From MVYY01 sp012517575 (GTDB taxonomy: Bacteria > Bacteroidota > Bacteroidia > Bacteroidales > Paludibacteraceae), in assembly GCA_031629035.1 (NCBI GenBank), contig JAVLUG010000015.1, positions 1 through 52,741 of the forward strand: 52,741 bases of DNA, read 5' to 3'. Positions 8,244 to 17,326 of this stretch are shown here, in pieces; within the stretch, counting starts at the first letter, position 1, and each line of letters opens with the position of its first letter. Below the pieces are notes generated by a model. That model saw only the letters and a list, made by a program, of their open reading frames with translations, had not been told where the DNA came from and did not search any database. The position numbers and the translations under genes were made by a program.

Positions 8244-10046
8244 TTAAAGTTTAATCGTTAAATGTAATTCTTCGAGTTGTGACGGGTCCAGTGGTGATGG
8301 CGCATTTATCATGACATCTCTTCCGGCATTATTTTTAGGAAAAGCAATACAATCTCTAATAGAATCAAGTCCGGCCAGCAAGGAAACAAAACGGTCGAGA
8401 CCAAATGCCAATCCTCCATGAGGCGGCGCTCCATACTGAAAAGCATTCATCAAGAAACCAAACTGACTTTGTGCTTTTTCCGGGGTAAATCCCAACAATT
8501 CAAACATTTTATTCTGCAAGCTGCTATTGTGAATTCGGATAGAACCACCACCCAGTTCAACGCCATTTACCACCATATCGTAAGCATTGGCTCTAACATC
8601 ACCGGGTTTGGTATCCAACAAAGGAATATCTTCTGGCTTAGGAGATGTAAACGGGTGATGCATAGCTTGATAGCGATTTAGTTCCTCATTCCATTCAAAC
8701 AAAGGAAAATCAACAACCCAAAGAGGTGCAAATTCGTCTTTTTTACGAAGACCTAACCTCCCTCCCATTTCTAACCTCAGTTCGCAAAGAGCTTTTTGGG
8801 TTTTTAATTTATTACCGGCCATAATGAGAATTAAATCGCCGGCATTGGCGGAGAATAACGTAGCAATTTTTTTCAAATCGTCAGCAGAAAAAAACTTGTC
8901 AATAGATGATTTGAAAGAACCATCATTCTCATAACGTATGTAAATCAATCCTTTAGCGCCAATTTGCGGCCGTTTTACAAATTCTGTCAATTCATCAATC
9001 TGTTTGCGAGTGTAGGACGCACACGCTGGAGCGCATATTCCTCCAACATATTCGGCATTATCGAAAACCGAAAAATTGTGTCCCGTAACTATTTCTTTGA
9101 GTTCTACAAATTCCATTCCAAAGCGAATATCGGGTTTATCGGAGCCAAAACGTTTCATTGCTTCGCTCCATTGCATGCGTGGAAATGGTTCGGTAAAATC
9201 TATATTTTTTATGGTTTTGAACAAATGTTTGACCAATCCTTCAAAAGTTTGAAGGACATCTTCCTGTTCCACAAAGGACATTTCACAATCAATTTGTGTG
9301 AATTCGGGTTGACGGTCAGCACGAAGATCTTCATCACGAAAACATTTGACAATTTGGAAATAGCGATCGAATCCGCCTACCATTAAAAGTTGCTTAAACA
9401 ATTGTGGAGATTGGGGAAGAGCATAAAATTCTCCGGGATTCATTCTGGAAGGGACCACAAAATCGCGTGCACCTTCCGGTGTAGAAGCAATCAACACAGG
9501 AGTTTCCACTTCAAGAAAACCCAAGTTATCCAAATATTGACGTGTTTCAATTGTCATTTGATGTCGAAGTTCCAAATTCTTTCTGACAACGTTTCTGCGC
9601 AAATCGAGATATCGGTATTTCATTCGTAAATCATCTCCTCCATCTGTAGCATCTTCAATTGTAAAAGGAGGTATTTTCGATTCGTTTAAGACAGTAAGTT
9701 TTGAAACTAAAATTTCTATATCGCCCGTACTTAAATTGGGATTTTTATTGCTTCTTTCAGAAACTTTACCGGTAACTTGCACCACATATTCACGACTCAG
9801 TTTGTTTGCCTTTTCCCATAAATCGGAGTTAATTTCCTGATTGAATACCAGCTGAGTAATTCCATAACGATCGCGAAGATCAATAAAAACCATCCCTCCC
9901 ATTTTACGAATTCGCTGAACCCAGCCTGCTAAAGTAATTTCCTGTCCGACATGAGNTACAAAAAATCCGTGTAAGAAAATATTTTTTAAAGAATCTTGGT
10001 TCACAACTTTGGTTTTTGGTTCTTTTCTTTTCCAATTTTTCAGCAT
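8244..10046 (-). CDS. aspS: Aspartate--tRNA ligase
   Basis: A 600-aa class II synthetase. An OB-fold anticodon-binding domain (about residues 38-135: TLAGWVQRIRKMGGMVFIDL) is followed by the catalytic domain with motif 1 (FLEVETPVL), motif 2 (FRDEDLRADRQPEFTQID) and motif 3 (GLAFGLDRF), plus the bacterial GAD insertion. It charges tRNA-Asp. The N-terminus is odd: relatives usually start with an MxRTHTCGELR-like sequence, whereas here about 35 residues rich in Lys, Asn and Phe precede the OB fold. One codon (residue 31) contains the unresolved base at 9956 and can encode Ser, Pro, Thr or Ala. Confidence 0.95.
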   Translation of the reverse strand: MLKNWKRKEPKTKVVNQDSLKNIFLHGFFVXHVGQEITLAGWVQRIRKMGGMVFIDLRDRYGITQLVFNQEINSDLWEKANKLSREYVVQVTGKVSERSNKNPNLSTGDIEILVSKLTVLNESKIPPFTIEDATDGGDDLRMKYRYLDLRRNVVRKNLELRHQMTIETRQYLDNLGFLEVETPVLIASTPEGARDFVVPSRMNPGEFYALPQSPQLFKQLLMVGGFDRYFQIVKCFRDEDLRADRQPEFTQIDCEMSFVEQEDVLQTFEGLVKHLFKTIKNIDFTEPFPRMQWSEAMKRFGSDKPDIRFGMEFVELKEIVTGHNFSVFDNAEYVGGICAPACASYTRKQIDELTEFVKRPQIGAKGLIYIRYENDGSFKSSIDKFFSADDLKKIATLFSANAGDLILIMAGNKLKTQKALCELRLEMGGRLGLRKKDEFAPLWVVDFPLFEWNEELNRYQAMHHPFTSPKPEDIPLLDTKPGDVRANAYDMVVNGVELGGGSIRIHNSSLQNKMFELLGFTPEKAQSQFGFLMNAFQYGAPPHGGLAFGLDRFVSLLAGLDSIRDCIAFPKNNAGRDVMINAPSPLDPSQLEELHLTIKL

Positions 10047-10067
10047 GATGATTTAAAAAAAATTAAT

Positions 10068-10099
10068 AAAAAAAGATGTAAACCTTTATGGGATACACC
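10068..10099 (-). terminator. Weak terminator after fabD
   Basis: On the minus strand GGTGTA...TACATC (one G-U pair, 13-base loop, 10075-10099) is followed by seven T. The short stem makes this tentative. Confidence 0.4.
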
Positions 10100-10132
10100 T
10101 TTTTCAATAAATTCAAATTACTTTAAAAATTA

Positions 10133-11005
10133 CTATCGAACCAACACATTCGGATTAATTTTTTTGATTAAACCTTTGAGTACATCTCCCGGTCCCAATT
10201 CAATAAATTCATCTGCGCCATCAGTAATCATGTTTTTAATGGTTTGAGTCCATCTTACCGGAGCAGTGAGTTGAGCAATCAAATTTTGTTTGATATTAAC
10301 AGGATCGGTTTGTGGATAAGCATTTACGTTTTGATAAACAGGACAAACTGGAACAGAGAAAACGGCTTGATTGATAGCTTCGCTTAATTCCAATCTTGCA
10401 GGTTCCATTAAAGGAGAATGAAAAGCGCCTCCCACACTAAGTTTCAGTGCTCGTTTAGCGCCTCTTTCTTTTAGCATCTCACAAGCTTTATCTACACCTT
10501 GCGAAGTTCCCGAAATAACGATTTGTCCTGGACAGTTGTAATTGGCAGGCACCACAATAGTGTCTTTAATAGAATCACAAACCTCTTCGACAATTTCGTC
10601 ATCCAGACCAATAATGGCAGCCATTGTAGATGCTTCAATTTCACAAGCCTTTTGCATGGCCATAGCACGTTTGGAAACCAAAACCAATCCATCTTCAAAA
10701 GTCAACGCACGAGCAGCCACCAATGCTGAAAATTCACCCAACGAATGGCCTGCTACCATATCGGGATTAAATTCATTTCCCAAAACAAAAGCCGAAATTA
10801 CTGAATGGAGAAAAACAGCGGGTTGTGTAACTTTCGTCTGTCGTAAATCTTCTGGTGTTCCTTCAAACATTAAATCGGTAATACGAAATCCAAGTATTTC
10901 GTTAGCCTTTTCAAAATATTCCCTCGCCAGTGCCGACTGTTCGTATAAATCTTTGCCCATGCCTACAAATTGAGCTCCCTGACCCGGAAAAACAAATGCT
11001 TTCAT
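10133..11005 (-). CDS. fabD: Malonyl-CoA:ACP transacylase
   Basis: A 290-aa protein that transfers malonyl from CoA to acyl carrier protein in fatty-acid synthesis. The oxyanion-hole motif is GQGAQ (residues 8-12), the nucleophile is Ser88 in GHSLGE and the catalytic His196 lies in GGAFHSPLM. Length is normal. It stands alone between aspS and the divergent rsmG, with its own -7 box at 11096-11103. Confidence 0.96.
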   Translation of the reverse strand: MKAFVFPGQGAQFVGMGKDLYEQSALAREYFEKANEILGFRITDLMFEGTPEDLRQTKVTQPAVFLHSVISAFVLGNEFNPDMVAGHSLGEFSALVAARALTFEDGLVLVSKRAMAMQKACEIEASTMAAIIGLDDEIVEEVCDSIKDTIVVPANYNCPGQIVISGTSQGVDKACEMLKERGAKRALKLSVGGAFHSPLMEPARLELSEAINQAVFSVPVCPVYQNVNAYPQTDPVNIKQNLIAQLTAPVRWTQTIKNMITDGADEFIELGPGDVLKGLIKKINPNVLVR

Positions 11006-11095
11006 GTGTTTTCTGTTTATAGTTTTGAAATTTGTAAATAATTATATGATTGATAATTAACTTATTAAACAATACAAATTCATTAAAACGGACTG

Positions 11096-11103
11096 CAAAG
11101 TTA
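11096..11103 (-). promoter_or_regulatory. -7 box TAACTTTG for fabD
   Basis: The minus strand matches TAnnTTTG exactly, about 90 bases before the fabD start. It faces the rsmG promoter in the shared 260-base intergenic region. Confidence 0.6.
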
Positions 11104-11238
11104 ATAAAAAAGAACTGAAAAGGGAGTACTTTTTATTTTCTGATAGAAACAACTACTATCAATTTCTTATAAATTATTGATTATAAGTAAATTAAATGAG
11201 AATTAACAAGTGAAATTTTATTTTTTTATAAAAACGTT

Positions 11239-11246
11239 TAACTTTG
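11239..11246 (+). promoter_or_regulatory. -7 box TAACTTTG for rsmG
   Basis: The plus strand matches TAnnTTTG exactly, 19 bases before the rsmG ATG, implying a very short leader. Confidence 0.6.
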
Positions 11247-11265
11247 TCGTGAAAAAAATACGTAT

Positions 11266-11889
11266 ATGGAATTAATCAATAAATATTTTCCCGACTTGTC
11301 AACCAATCAGAAGTCGCAATTTGAAGCGCTTTATCCACTTTATGTGGATTGGAATCAAAAAATCAACGTGATTTCACGAAAAGATATTGAAAATCTTTAC
11401 GAACATCATATTCTTCATTCGTTGGCTATAGCTCAATATATTCACTTCAAGCCGGGTACAAGGATTTTGGATGTGGGTACAGGTGGTGGATTTCCCGGTA
11501 TTCCGCTTGCCATACTTTTTCCTGAGGTAAAATTTGTAATGATTGATTCCATTGGGAAAAAAATTAAAGTTGCTTCATCGATTGCTGAAGCAATAGAGTT
11601 GAAAAATGCCGAATTCAAACATTTGCGAGCTGAAGAAGAAAAAGGACAATTCGATTTTATTCTGAGTCGTGCTGTCATGCCACTTGGAGATTTGCTGAAA
11701 ATGACAAAAAAAAATGTCCAAAAATCTGCTATTAATGCCTTACCCAATGGTATTATCTCCTTAAAAGGTGGAAACTTGGATCAGGAAATTCGACCTTTCA
11801 AAAAAATGATTGAAGTAGTAAGGATTTCCGATTATTTTGAAGAAGAATATTTTAAAGACAAAAAAATTATTTATTTGCCTGTGGTGTAA
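11266..11889 (+). CDS. rsmG: 16S rRNA (guanine-N7)-methyltransferase RsmG (GidB)
   Basis: A 207-aa SAM-dependent methyltransferase that modifies G527 (E. coli numbering) of 16S rRNA. The SAM-binding glycine loop is ILDVGTGGGFPGIPL (residues 67-81), preceded by the family motif NVISRKDIENLYEHHILHSL. The length is typical. It is followed 47 bases later by an MBL-fold hydrolase gene in the same direction, probably the same transcript. Confidence 0.95.
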   Translation: MELINKYFPDLSTNQKSQFEALYPLYVDWNQKINVISRKDIENLYEHHILHSLAIAQYIHFKPGTRILDVGTGGGFPGIPLAILFPEVKFVMIDSIGKKIKVASSIAEAIELKNAEFKHLRAEEEKGQFDFILSRAVMPLGDLLKMTKKNVQKSAINALPNGIISLKGGNLDQEIRPFKKMIEVVRISDYFEEEYFKDKKIIYLPVV

Positions 11890-11936
11890 TAAAAAATTTT
11901 CTTTTCGGACAAACAAACTTTTACAAAACATTAAAA

Positions 11937-12575
11937 ATGAACATACAAACCTTTATTTTCAATCCTTTCAGGGAAAACACCTATATTGTTTCGGATCCAA
12001 CCGGCGAAGCTGTCATAATTGATGCCGGTTGCCTGACCAACAGCGAAAAACAAGCTGTAAAAAATTATATAGATCAACACAAGCTGGTTTTAAAACATTT
12101 GCTCAATACTCATTTGCATATCGATCATCAATTTGGCAATCGATTTATTTACGACATTTATCACATTTCACCTGAAGCTTGCAAAGAAGATGAATTTTTT
12201 ATCACTACTATGCTCGAAAATGCTCGATTATTTGGTATTGACTTACGCGAAGAACCTCCAGCAATTGGTTCTTATATTATTGATAATCAAGAAATAAAAT
12301 TTGGTGATACTACTTTGAAAGCATTACACGTTCCGGGTCATTCACCAGGAAGTATGGCTTTTTATTCTGCAAAGGATGAAGTTGTATTTACGGGAGATGT
12401 ACTCTTCAACGGAACCATTGGCGCTACACATTTCGAAAAAGGTGATCATGATTTGCTGATTCGTTCCATTTGGGAAAAGTTGATGGTTTTGCCTGATGAA
12501 ACAATAGTTTACAGTGGTCATGGGCAACCTACAACCATCGGAAAAGAAAAGAAATTCAATCCGTATCTGGTTTGA
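11937..12575 (+). CDS. MBL-fold metallohydrolase, glyoxalase II-like
   Basis: A 212-aa metallo-beta-lactamase-fold enzyme. The metal-binding motif THLHIDH covers residues 58-64; further ligands lie in HVPGHSPGSM, FTGDVLF and SGHGQPTTIG. This is the single-domain YcbL-like branch related to hydroxyacylglutathione hydrolase, without the C-terminal helical glutathione-binding domain. It may hydrolyse a thioester, but the substrate is unknown. The stop codon adjoins the convergent nadD stop with no gap. Confidence 0.88.
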   Translation: MNIQTFIFNPFRENTYIVSDPTGEAVIIDAGCLTNSEKQAVKNYIDQHKLVLKHLLNTHLHIDHQFGNRFIYDIYHISPEACKEDEFFITTMLENARLFGIDLREEPPAIGSYIIDNQEIKFGDTTLKALHVPGHSPGSMAFYSAKDEVVFTGDVLFNGTIGATHFEKGDHDLLIRSIWEKLMVLPDETIVYSGHGQPTTIGKEKKFNPYLV

Positions 12576-13157
12576 TTACCGATAGAGATTTTTATCTACA
12601 ATATATTGATAAACAGTAGGATGAAGCCATTGCTTAACTTCTTTCCCTTGTTGAATGGAACGGCGAATTTCTGTGGAAGAAATATCGTAGAGAGGAGTTT
12701 CCAACCATTTCATTTGAGGATAGGTTTTGGCAATTCCTTCTTTGTTGAAACCTGAACGCGGATAAACCAACACCGGATATTCATTGAGAATCTGTTGAAA
12801 ACTTTTCCACTGGTCAAAAACTTTTGCATTGTCGCTACCGATGAGCAGTGAAAAATCGTTTTCCGGATATTTGGAAGAAAAAGCATGAAGACTGTCGATG
12901 GTATAAGACGGTTTTGGCAGAGAAAATTCAAGATTGGAAACTTTTAATTTCGGATTGTCCTTTATGGCCATTTTTACCATTTCCAAGCGAACATCTTCAT
13001 CCAGCAAATCATTTTCCGGTTTCAGAGGATTCCGCGGCGAAACGACAAACCACACTTCATCAAATACTTGACGGTCAAGAAGAAACTCGGCTAACTTCTG
13101 ATGTCCGAGATGAAAAGGGTTGAAAGAACCAAAATATAATCCAACTTTTTTTTTCAT
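12576..13157 (-). CDS. nadD: Nicotinate-nucleotide adenylyltransferase
   Basis: A 193-aa nucleotidyltransferase of NAD synthesis (NaMN + ATP to NaAD). The class signature GSFNPFHLGH occupies residues 10-19, and the C-terminal motif ISSTEIR is present (about residues 159-165). It follows gmk by 16 bases at the end of the coaBC-porD-recN-yicC-gmk-nadD run, an arrangement common in Bacteroidales. Confidence 0.95.
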   Translation of the reverse strand: MKKKVGLYFGSFNPFHLGHQKLAEFLLDRQVFDEVWFVVSPRNPLKPENDLLDEDVRLEMVKMAIKDNPKLKVSNLEFSLPKPSYTIDSLHAFSSKYPENDFSLLIGSDNAKVFDQWKSFQQILNEYPVLVYPRSGFNKEGIAKTYPQMKWLETPLYDISSTEIRRSIQQGKEVKQWLHPTVYQYIVDKNLYR

Positions 13158-13173
13158 AATTTTGTAAGAAAAC

Positions 13174-13740
13174 TTATTTTTCCAAAAAGTTGAAAATCAC
13201 TTCTTCTGTTGCCTTTTTGGCTTTTTCCAAATCATCATTCACAATTACAACATCAAATTGCGGTGCAAAACTCATTTCAAATTCAGCTTTTTCCAAGCGC
13301 TTGGCAATCATCTCAGGCGAATCCGTACCGCGAATCATCAAACGTTTTTTTAATTCTTCCAAACTTGGCGGAGCAATAAATATAGCCAGTGCTCTACCAT
13401 TATACTGTTTCTTAATATTCAGTCCTCCAAGTACATCCACATCGAAAATGATATTTTTCCCTTTGGCAGAAATGCGATCAATTTCACTTCGCAAAGTTCC
13501 ATAATAACATCCCGGATAGACTTCTTCGTATTCTAAAAATTCATTTTGGGCTATTTTTTTCTGAAATTCTTCCTTAGAAAGAAAATAATACTCTTTTCCG
13601 TTTTGTTCGTTTCCCCGTGGTGGACGACTGGTAGCTGATACCGAAAATTCCAGATCAAAAGGGCGTGTGAGTAAATATTGAACCAGTGTACTTTTACCTG
13701 TACCTGAAGGAGCAGATAAAATAATTAATTTTCCGGACAT
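13174..13740 (-). CDS. gmk: Guanylate kinase
   Basis: A 188-aa kinase (GMP + ATP to GDP + ADP). The P-loop is APSGTGKST (residues 10-18). The GMP-binding residues lie in SATSRPPRGNEQNGKEYYFL and the region after it, with FLEYEEVYPGCYYGT as a further family landmark. The length is normal. It sits between yicC and nadD on the same strand. Confidence 0.96.
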   Translation of the reverse strand: MSGKLIILSAPSGTGKSTLVQYLLTRPFDLEFSVSATSRPPRGNEQNGKEYYFLSKEEFQKKIAQNEFLEYEEVYPGCYYGTLRSEIDRISAKGKNIIFDVDVLGGLNIKKQYNGRALAIFIAPPSLEELKKRLMIRGTDSPEMIAKRLEKAEFEMSFAPQFDVVIVNDDLEKAKKATEEVIFNFLEK

Positions 13741-13787
13741 TAAAAGATTGGAGTTTTAATGTAATGTACAAATAGAAAAGATTTCAT

Positions 13788-14663
13788 TTAAAGGACATTT
13801 AATACTTGTTCCTTAATTTGTTCGAGTTCGTCTTTCATTTTAACCACAATTTTTTGAATTTCACTGTGATTGGCTTTGGCTCCGAGCGTATTGATTTCAC
13901 GTCCAATTTCCTGAGCAATGAAGCCCAATTTCTTACCCGGAGATGGCTCCAGCTTCATTGTTTCGAGAAAATAATTCAGATGATTTTTTAGACGAACTTT
14001 TTCTTCATTGATATCGAGTTTCTCGATGTAATAAATCAATTCTTGTTCCAATCTGTTTTGATCATAATTTACTTTATCCGACAATGCTTGCAAATTATCT
14101 TCGAGTCTGGAACGTATTTTTTCTATTCTTTCGGTTTCGTAAGGCGAAACTTTTTCCAATAAATCACCAATATTGCTGATTTTTGTCAAAAAAACATTTT
14201 CCAACGATTTTCCTTCCTGAATGCGGAATGAAACAACCTGTTCAACAGCTTTATAAATGATTTCTTTCAATGCTTGCCATTCATTTTCTTCCAATTCAAT
14301 GTTTTCGGTTTTCAGCACATCCGGTAACCGGAGCAATAGATCAAACCAATTGGTTGGCTCTGGCAATTCAAGGTTTTTGGACAAGGTTTTGACCTGCTGC
14401 ATGTAAGATAAAAAAGCAGACTGATTGATTTGTGCAGCTGCATCTTTACCGGAGTTATCTATGTAAATAGCTACATCAATTTTGCCGCGTTCGAGTTTTT
14501 GAAGAATTTCAGTTCTGATGTCAAGTTCTTTATTACGATAGGCAGGAGCAATTTTCAAGGAAAGATCCAGTTGCTTGCTGTTGAGCGATTTGATTTCTAC
14601 GACAATTTTTTTCCCTTCATATTCACAGGTGGCTTTGCCAAAACCTGTCATGGATTGTATCAT
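13788..14663 (-). CDS. YicC family endoribonuclease
   Basis: A 291-aa product with the YicC N-terminal signature MIQSMTGFGKA and the C-terminal DUF1732 region (ETMKLEPSPGKKLGFIAQEI, then REINTLGAKANHSEIQ). E. coli YicC is an endoribonuclease involved in degrading certain small RNAs. The role here is inferred by family. It lies between recN and gmk in the same operon-like run; the yicC-gmk pairing is widely conserved. Confidence 0.9.
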   Translation of the reverse strand: MIQSMTGFGKATCEYEGKKIVVEIKSLNSKQLDLSLKIAPAYRNKELDIRTEILQKLERGKIDVAIYIDNSGKDAAAQINQSAFLSYMQQVKTLSKNLELPEPTNWFDLLLRLPDVLKTENIELEENEWQALKEIIYKAVEQVVSFRIQEGKSLENVFLTKISNIGDLLEKVSPYETERIEKIRSRLEDNLQALSDKVNYDQNRLEQELIYYIEKLDINEEKVRLKNHLNYFLETMKLEPSPGKKLGFIAQEIGREINTLGAKANHSEIQKIVVKMKDELEQIKEQVLNVL

Positions 14664-14728
14664 AATTATTTAGTAATAAGTTGTTTTTGCAATTAATTTT
14701 GAAACCGAAATCCAATTTTTTCGTTTTC

Positions 14729-16387
14729 TTATTCGTTTTTCAACAATTCTTTCGCATTTCCCAATGCAACTTCTGTAACATTTTCTCCACTCAGCATTTG
14801 CGCAATTTCCAAAATTCGTTCTTCCTTACCGAGTTCACTAATATGGGTTAGCGTAGTTTCACCGGAATCGTCTTTAAACACTCGGTAATGTCGGTTTCCT
14901 TTGGCAGCTATTTGAGGCAAATGTGTGATCGCAATCACCTGGATGCTTTTACTCATGTCTTTCATAATTTCCGCCATTCGGTGAGCAATTTCACCGGAAA
15001 CACCGGTGTCGATTTCGTCGAAAATAATGGTAGGCAACCCTGCTCGATGAGCCATTAACGATTTAATGGACAGCATCAAACGGGAAACTTCTCCTCCTGA
15101 AGCAATTTGTGCGACGGGCTGCAACGATTGATTCTTATTGGCGGAAAAAAGAAATTGAACCATATCTTTTCCGGTTTCCGAAAATTCACCAGCTTCCGTA
15201 ATTTCAATTTTAAACCGAATGTTAGGCATTCCCAGCCTGGAAAGCTGTTCTTTTAAAAAATTTTCTATTGGTTCAATAGCATTATAACGACTTTTCGTTA
15301 AAAGTTCGGCTTGCAGTTGAACATTTTCATACGACTCGGCAATTTTTTTCTGCAAGGTACCAATTTCTTCATCGTACGATTCGATGTGCTGCAATTCTGC
15401 TTTTAATTTTTCTTTCAGCAACAATAATTCGGAAATGGAATTAAGTTTAAATTTCTTTTCCAATGAATAAATCTCATTCAATCTTTGCTCAATCCATTGT
15501 AATCTTTCAGGTTGAAAATCAATTCTTTCCTCAAAATTTATTATTTCTTGAGCAATATCTTTTAATTCTATATAAACTGATTCTAAACGTTCATGCCAAT
15601 TTTCATCTTCAGAAATGTAGTTTTTTATTCGTCCGACTGCATCAATTGCTTCTTTAAGCAATGCAAGACTCATTTGTTCATCTGTTAGCAAAAAACCGGC
15701 TTTTTGTAGTTCCTGTTTTATTTCTTCCGTATGGCTCAATGTTTCCAGTTCCATTTCCAGTTCATTTTGTTCGTTTTCCGACAATTGAGCTGCTTCCAAT
15801 TGTTGAAACTGAAATTTCATATAATCAAGCTCAGATAGTTGTTTATCGGCCGTTTTTTGCAAATGATAAAGCTGCGTCTGAAGGTTTTTCCATTGAGTAA
15901 AATGCTGTTGATATTGTTTGAGAATTGAAGTGTTTTGTGCCATGTTATCCACCACCTGCAACTGATACTGATCGTCAGAAAGCAGTAAATTTTCATGTTG
16001 TGAATGTATGTCGATCAGTTTGGCGCTAATCTCGCGTAAAACTTGTAAACTTACTGGGGTATCGTTGATAAAAGCTCTCGATTTGCCGGAAGCAGTTATT
16101 TCCCGACGTATAATGCACTGTTCCGGTTGATAATCCAATTCATTTTTTTCGAAAAAATGTTCCAAATGGTAATCCCGAATATCAAATTCGGCTTCTACAA
16201 CAGCTTTTTCTTCTCCTTCCTTGATAAAACGACTTTCAGCCCGCTGTCCGAGTATTAAGGAAAGAGCACCGATGATGATGGACTTTCCTGCGCCGGTTTC
16301 GCCGGTAATAACTGAGAAACCGGCAGAAAAACCGATATTAATTTCCGAAATCAATGCATAATTGCTGATATGAAGCGTCTTAAGCAT
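14729..16387 (-). CDS. recN: DNA repair protein RecN
   Basis: A 552-aa SMC-like ATPase of double-strand-break repair. The Walker A motif GETGAGKS lies at residues 29-36. A long coiled coil fills the centre (about 155-370). The ABC signature QIASGGEVSRLMLSIKSL and Walker B TIIFDEIDTGVSGEIA lie near residues 430-475. Length is typical. It lies in the coaBC-porD-recN cluster, 36 bases after porD. Confidence 0.96.
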   Translation of the reverse strand: MLKTLHISNYALISEINIGFSAGFSVITGETGAGKSIIIGALSLILGQRAESRFIKEGEEKAVVEAEFDIRDYHLEHFFEKNELDYQPEQCIIRREITASGKSRAFINDTPVSLQVLREISAKLIDIHSQHENLLLSDDQYQLQVVDNMAQNTSILKQYQQHFTQWKNLQTQLYHLQKTADKQLSELDYMKFQFQQLEAAQLSENEQNELEMELETLSHTEEIKQELQKAGFLLTDEQMSLALLKEAIDAVGRIKNYISEDENWHERLESVYIELKDIAQEIINFEERIDFQPERLQWIEQRLNEIYSLEKKFKLNSISELLLLKEKLKAELQHIESYDEEIGTLQKKIAESYENVQLQAELLTKSRYNAIEPIENFLKEQLSRLGMPNIRFKIEITEAGEFSETGKDMVQFLFSANKNQSLQPVAQIASGGEVSRLMLSIKSLMAHRAGLPTIIFDEIDTGVSGEIAHRMAEIMKDMSKSIQVIAITHLPQIAAKGNRHYRVFKDDSGETTLTHISELGKEERILEIAQMLSGENVTEVALGNAKELLKNE

Positions 16388-16423
16388 AAATATGCGATAG
16401 TCGATTGAATGAAGAAAAAAGTT

Positions 16424-17326
16424 TTATTTTTTATTTAAAATCTGTTCGTATTTTTGTGTCTGTGTGGGGTTTACATCCGATAATATTTCTACTACCAACG
16501 CTTTTTCCTTGTCAGTTCCTTTAGAAAATATATTGATCAGTTCATCGCTTTTTGCGTCCAGAAAAGTAGAAATCACTATAGCTGATGGGCGCGCGCGATT
16601 GGTTTCGCGCAATACAGGAATTCCCTGAGCAATGCGGGCACGAGCATTTACGGGATTATTGGACATTTCGTCCAACCCGAGACGATGATATTCATAGAAA
16701 AAATTGCGAAAGTTTTTAAATGCTTCGTCCGTCAAGTTATTCACCAGTGCATACCGATTTCTGCTGCTTTCAAAAGCTTTCCAACCGGGTAAATTGCTCC
16801 CCTGAGCAGAATTGACTATATTTTCGGCAGCCTGAAAAAAAGGTGTGCCACCTAATCGTGAAAATGAATCCATGTCGTAACCAATAATGATATAGGCATA
16901 ATAAGCCAACACTGCAGTAAGATTGGAACTGATGGTTGATTCGTTCCATTCCAACGGCTCAAACTCCTTGTAAGTGAACGTAAAATCGTTGTCTTTGAAA
17001 TTAAAAAGTGTAGTATTATAGTTCGAATTATAAACTGGACGACGCGACTGCACCTGAATTTCAGCTGTAAAATTATCTCCTTCAACCGATTTTACAATAA
17101 TGGTCATGGTGCATTCAATGCGTTCGTTGGTTAAAAAACTCATTTCTGTCCACTTGCGGTTATTCACAAATTCGGAAACCGATTTTTGCAAAGTGTTAAA
17201 AACAGATTTGTTTGTTCCTTGCACCTGGTCGGAATTAATGGTAATATTACAGTTTAATTCCTGTGAATAAGCATGATAGGAGAAACAAAGTAATATAAAA
17301 ACCAGACTTGCAATTTTTTTTTTCAT
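16424..17326 (-). CDS. porD: Type IX secretion protein PorD (DUF4835)
   Basis: A 300-aa protein with an N-terminal signal peptide (KKIASLVFILLCFSYHAYSQ) and the body of the DUF4835 family (QELNCNITINSDQVQGTNKS). Members are annotated as PorD of the Bacteroidota type IX secretion system. Its start overlaps the coaBC stop by 4 bases, so the two are translationally coupled. A probable type IX cargo protein is encoded at 31967-34834, so the system is likely active in this organism. Confidence 0.85.
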   Translation of the reverse strand: MKKKIASLVFILLCFSYHAYSQELNCNITINSDQVQGTNKSVFNTLQKSVSEFVNNRKWTEMSFLTNERIECTMTIIVKSVEGDNFTAEIQVQSRRPVYNSNYNTTLFNFKDNDFTFTYKEFEPLEWNESTISSNLTAVLAYYAYIIIGYDMDSFSRLGGTPFFQAAENIVNSAQGSNLPGWKAFESSRNRYALVNNLTDEAFKNFRNFFYEYHRLGLDEMSNNPVNARARIAQGIPVLRETNRARPSAIVISTFLDAKSDELINIFSKGTDKEKALVVEILSDVNPTQTQKYEQILNKK

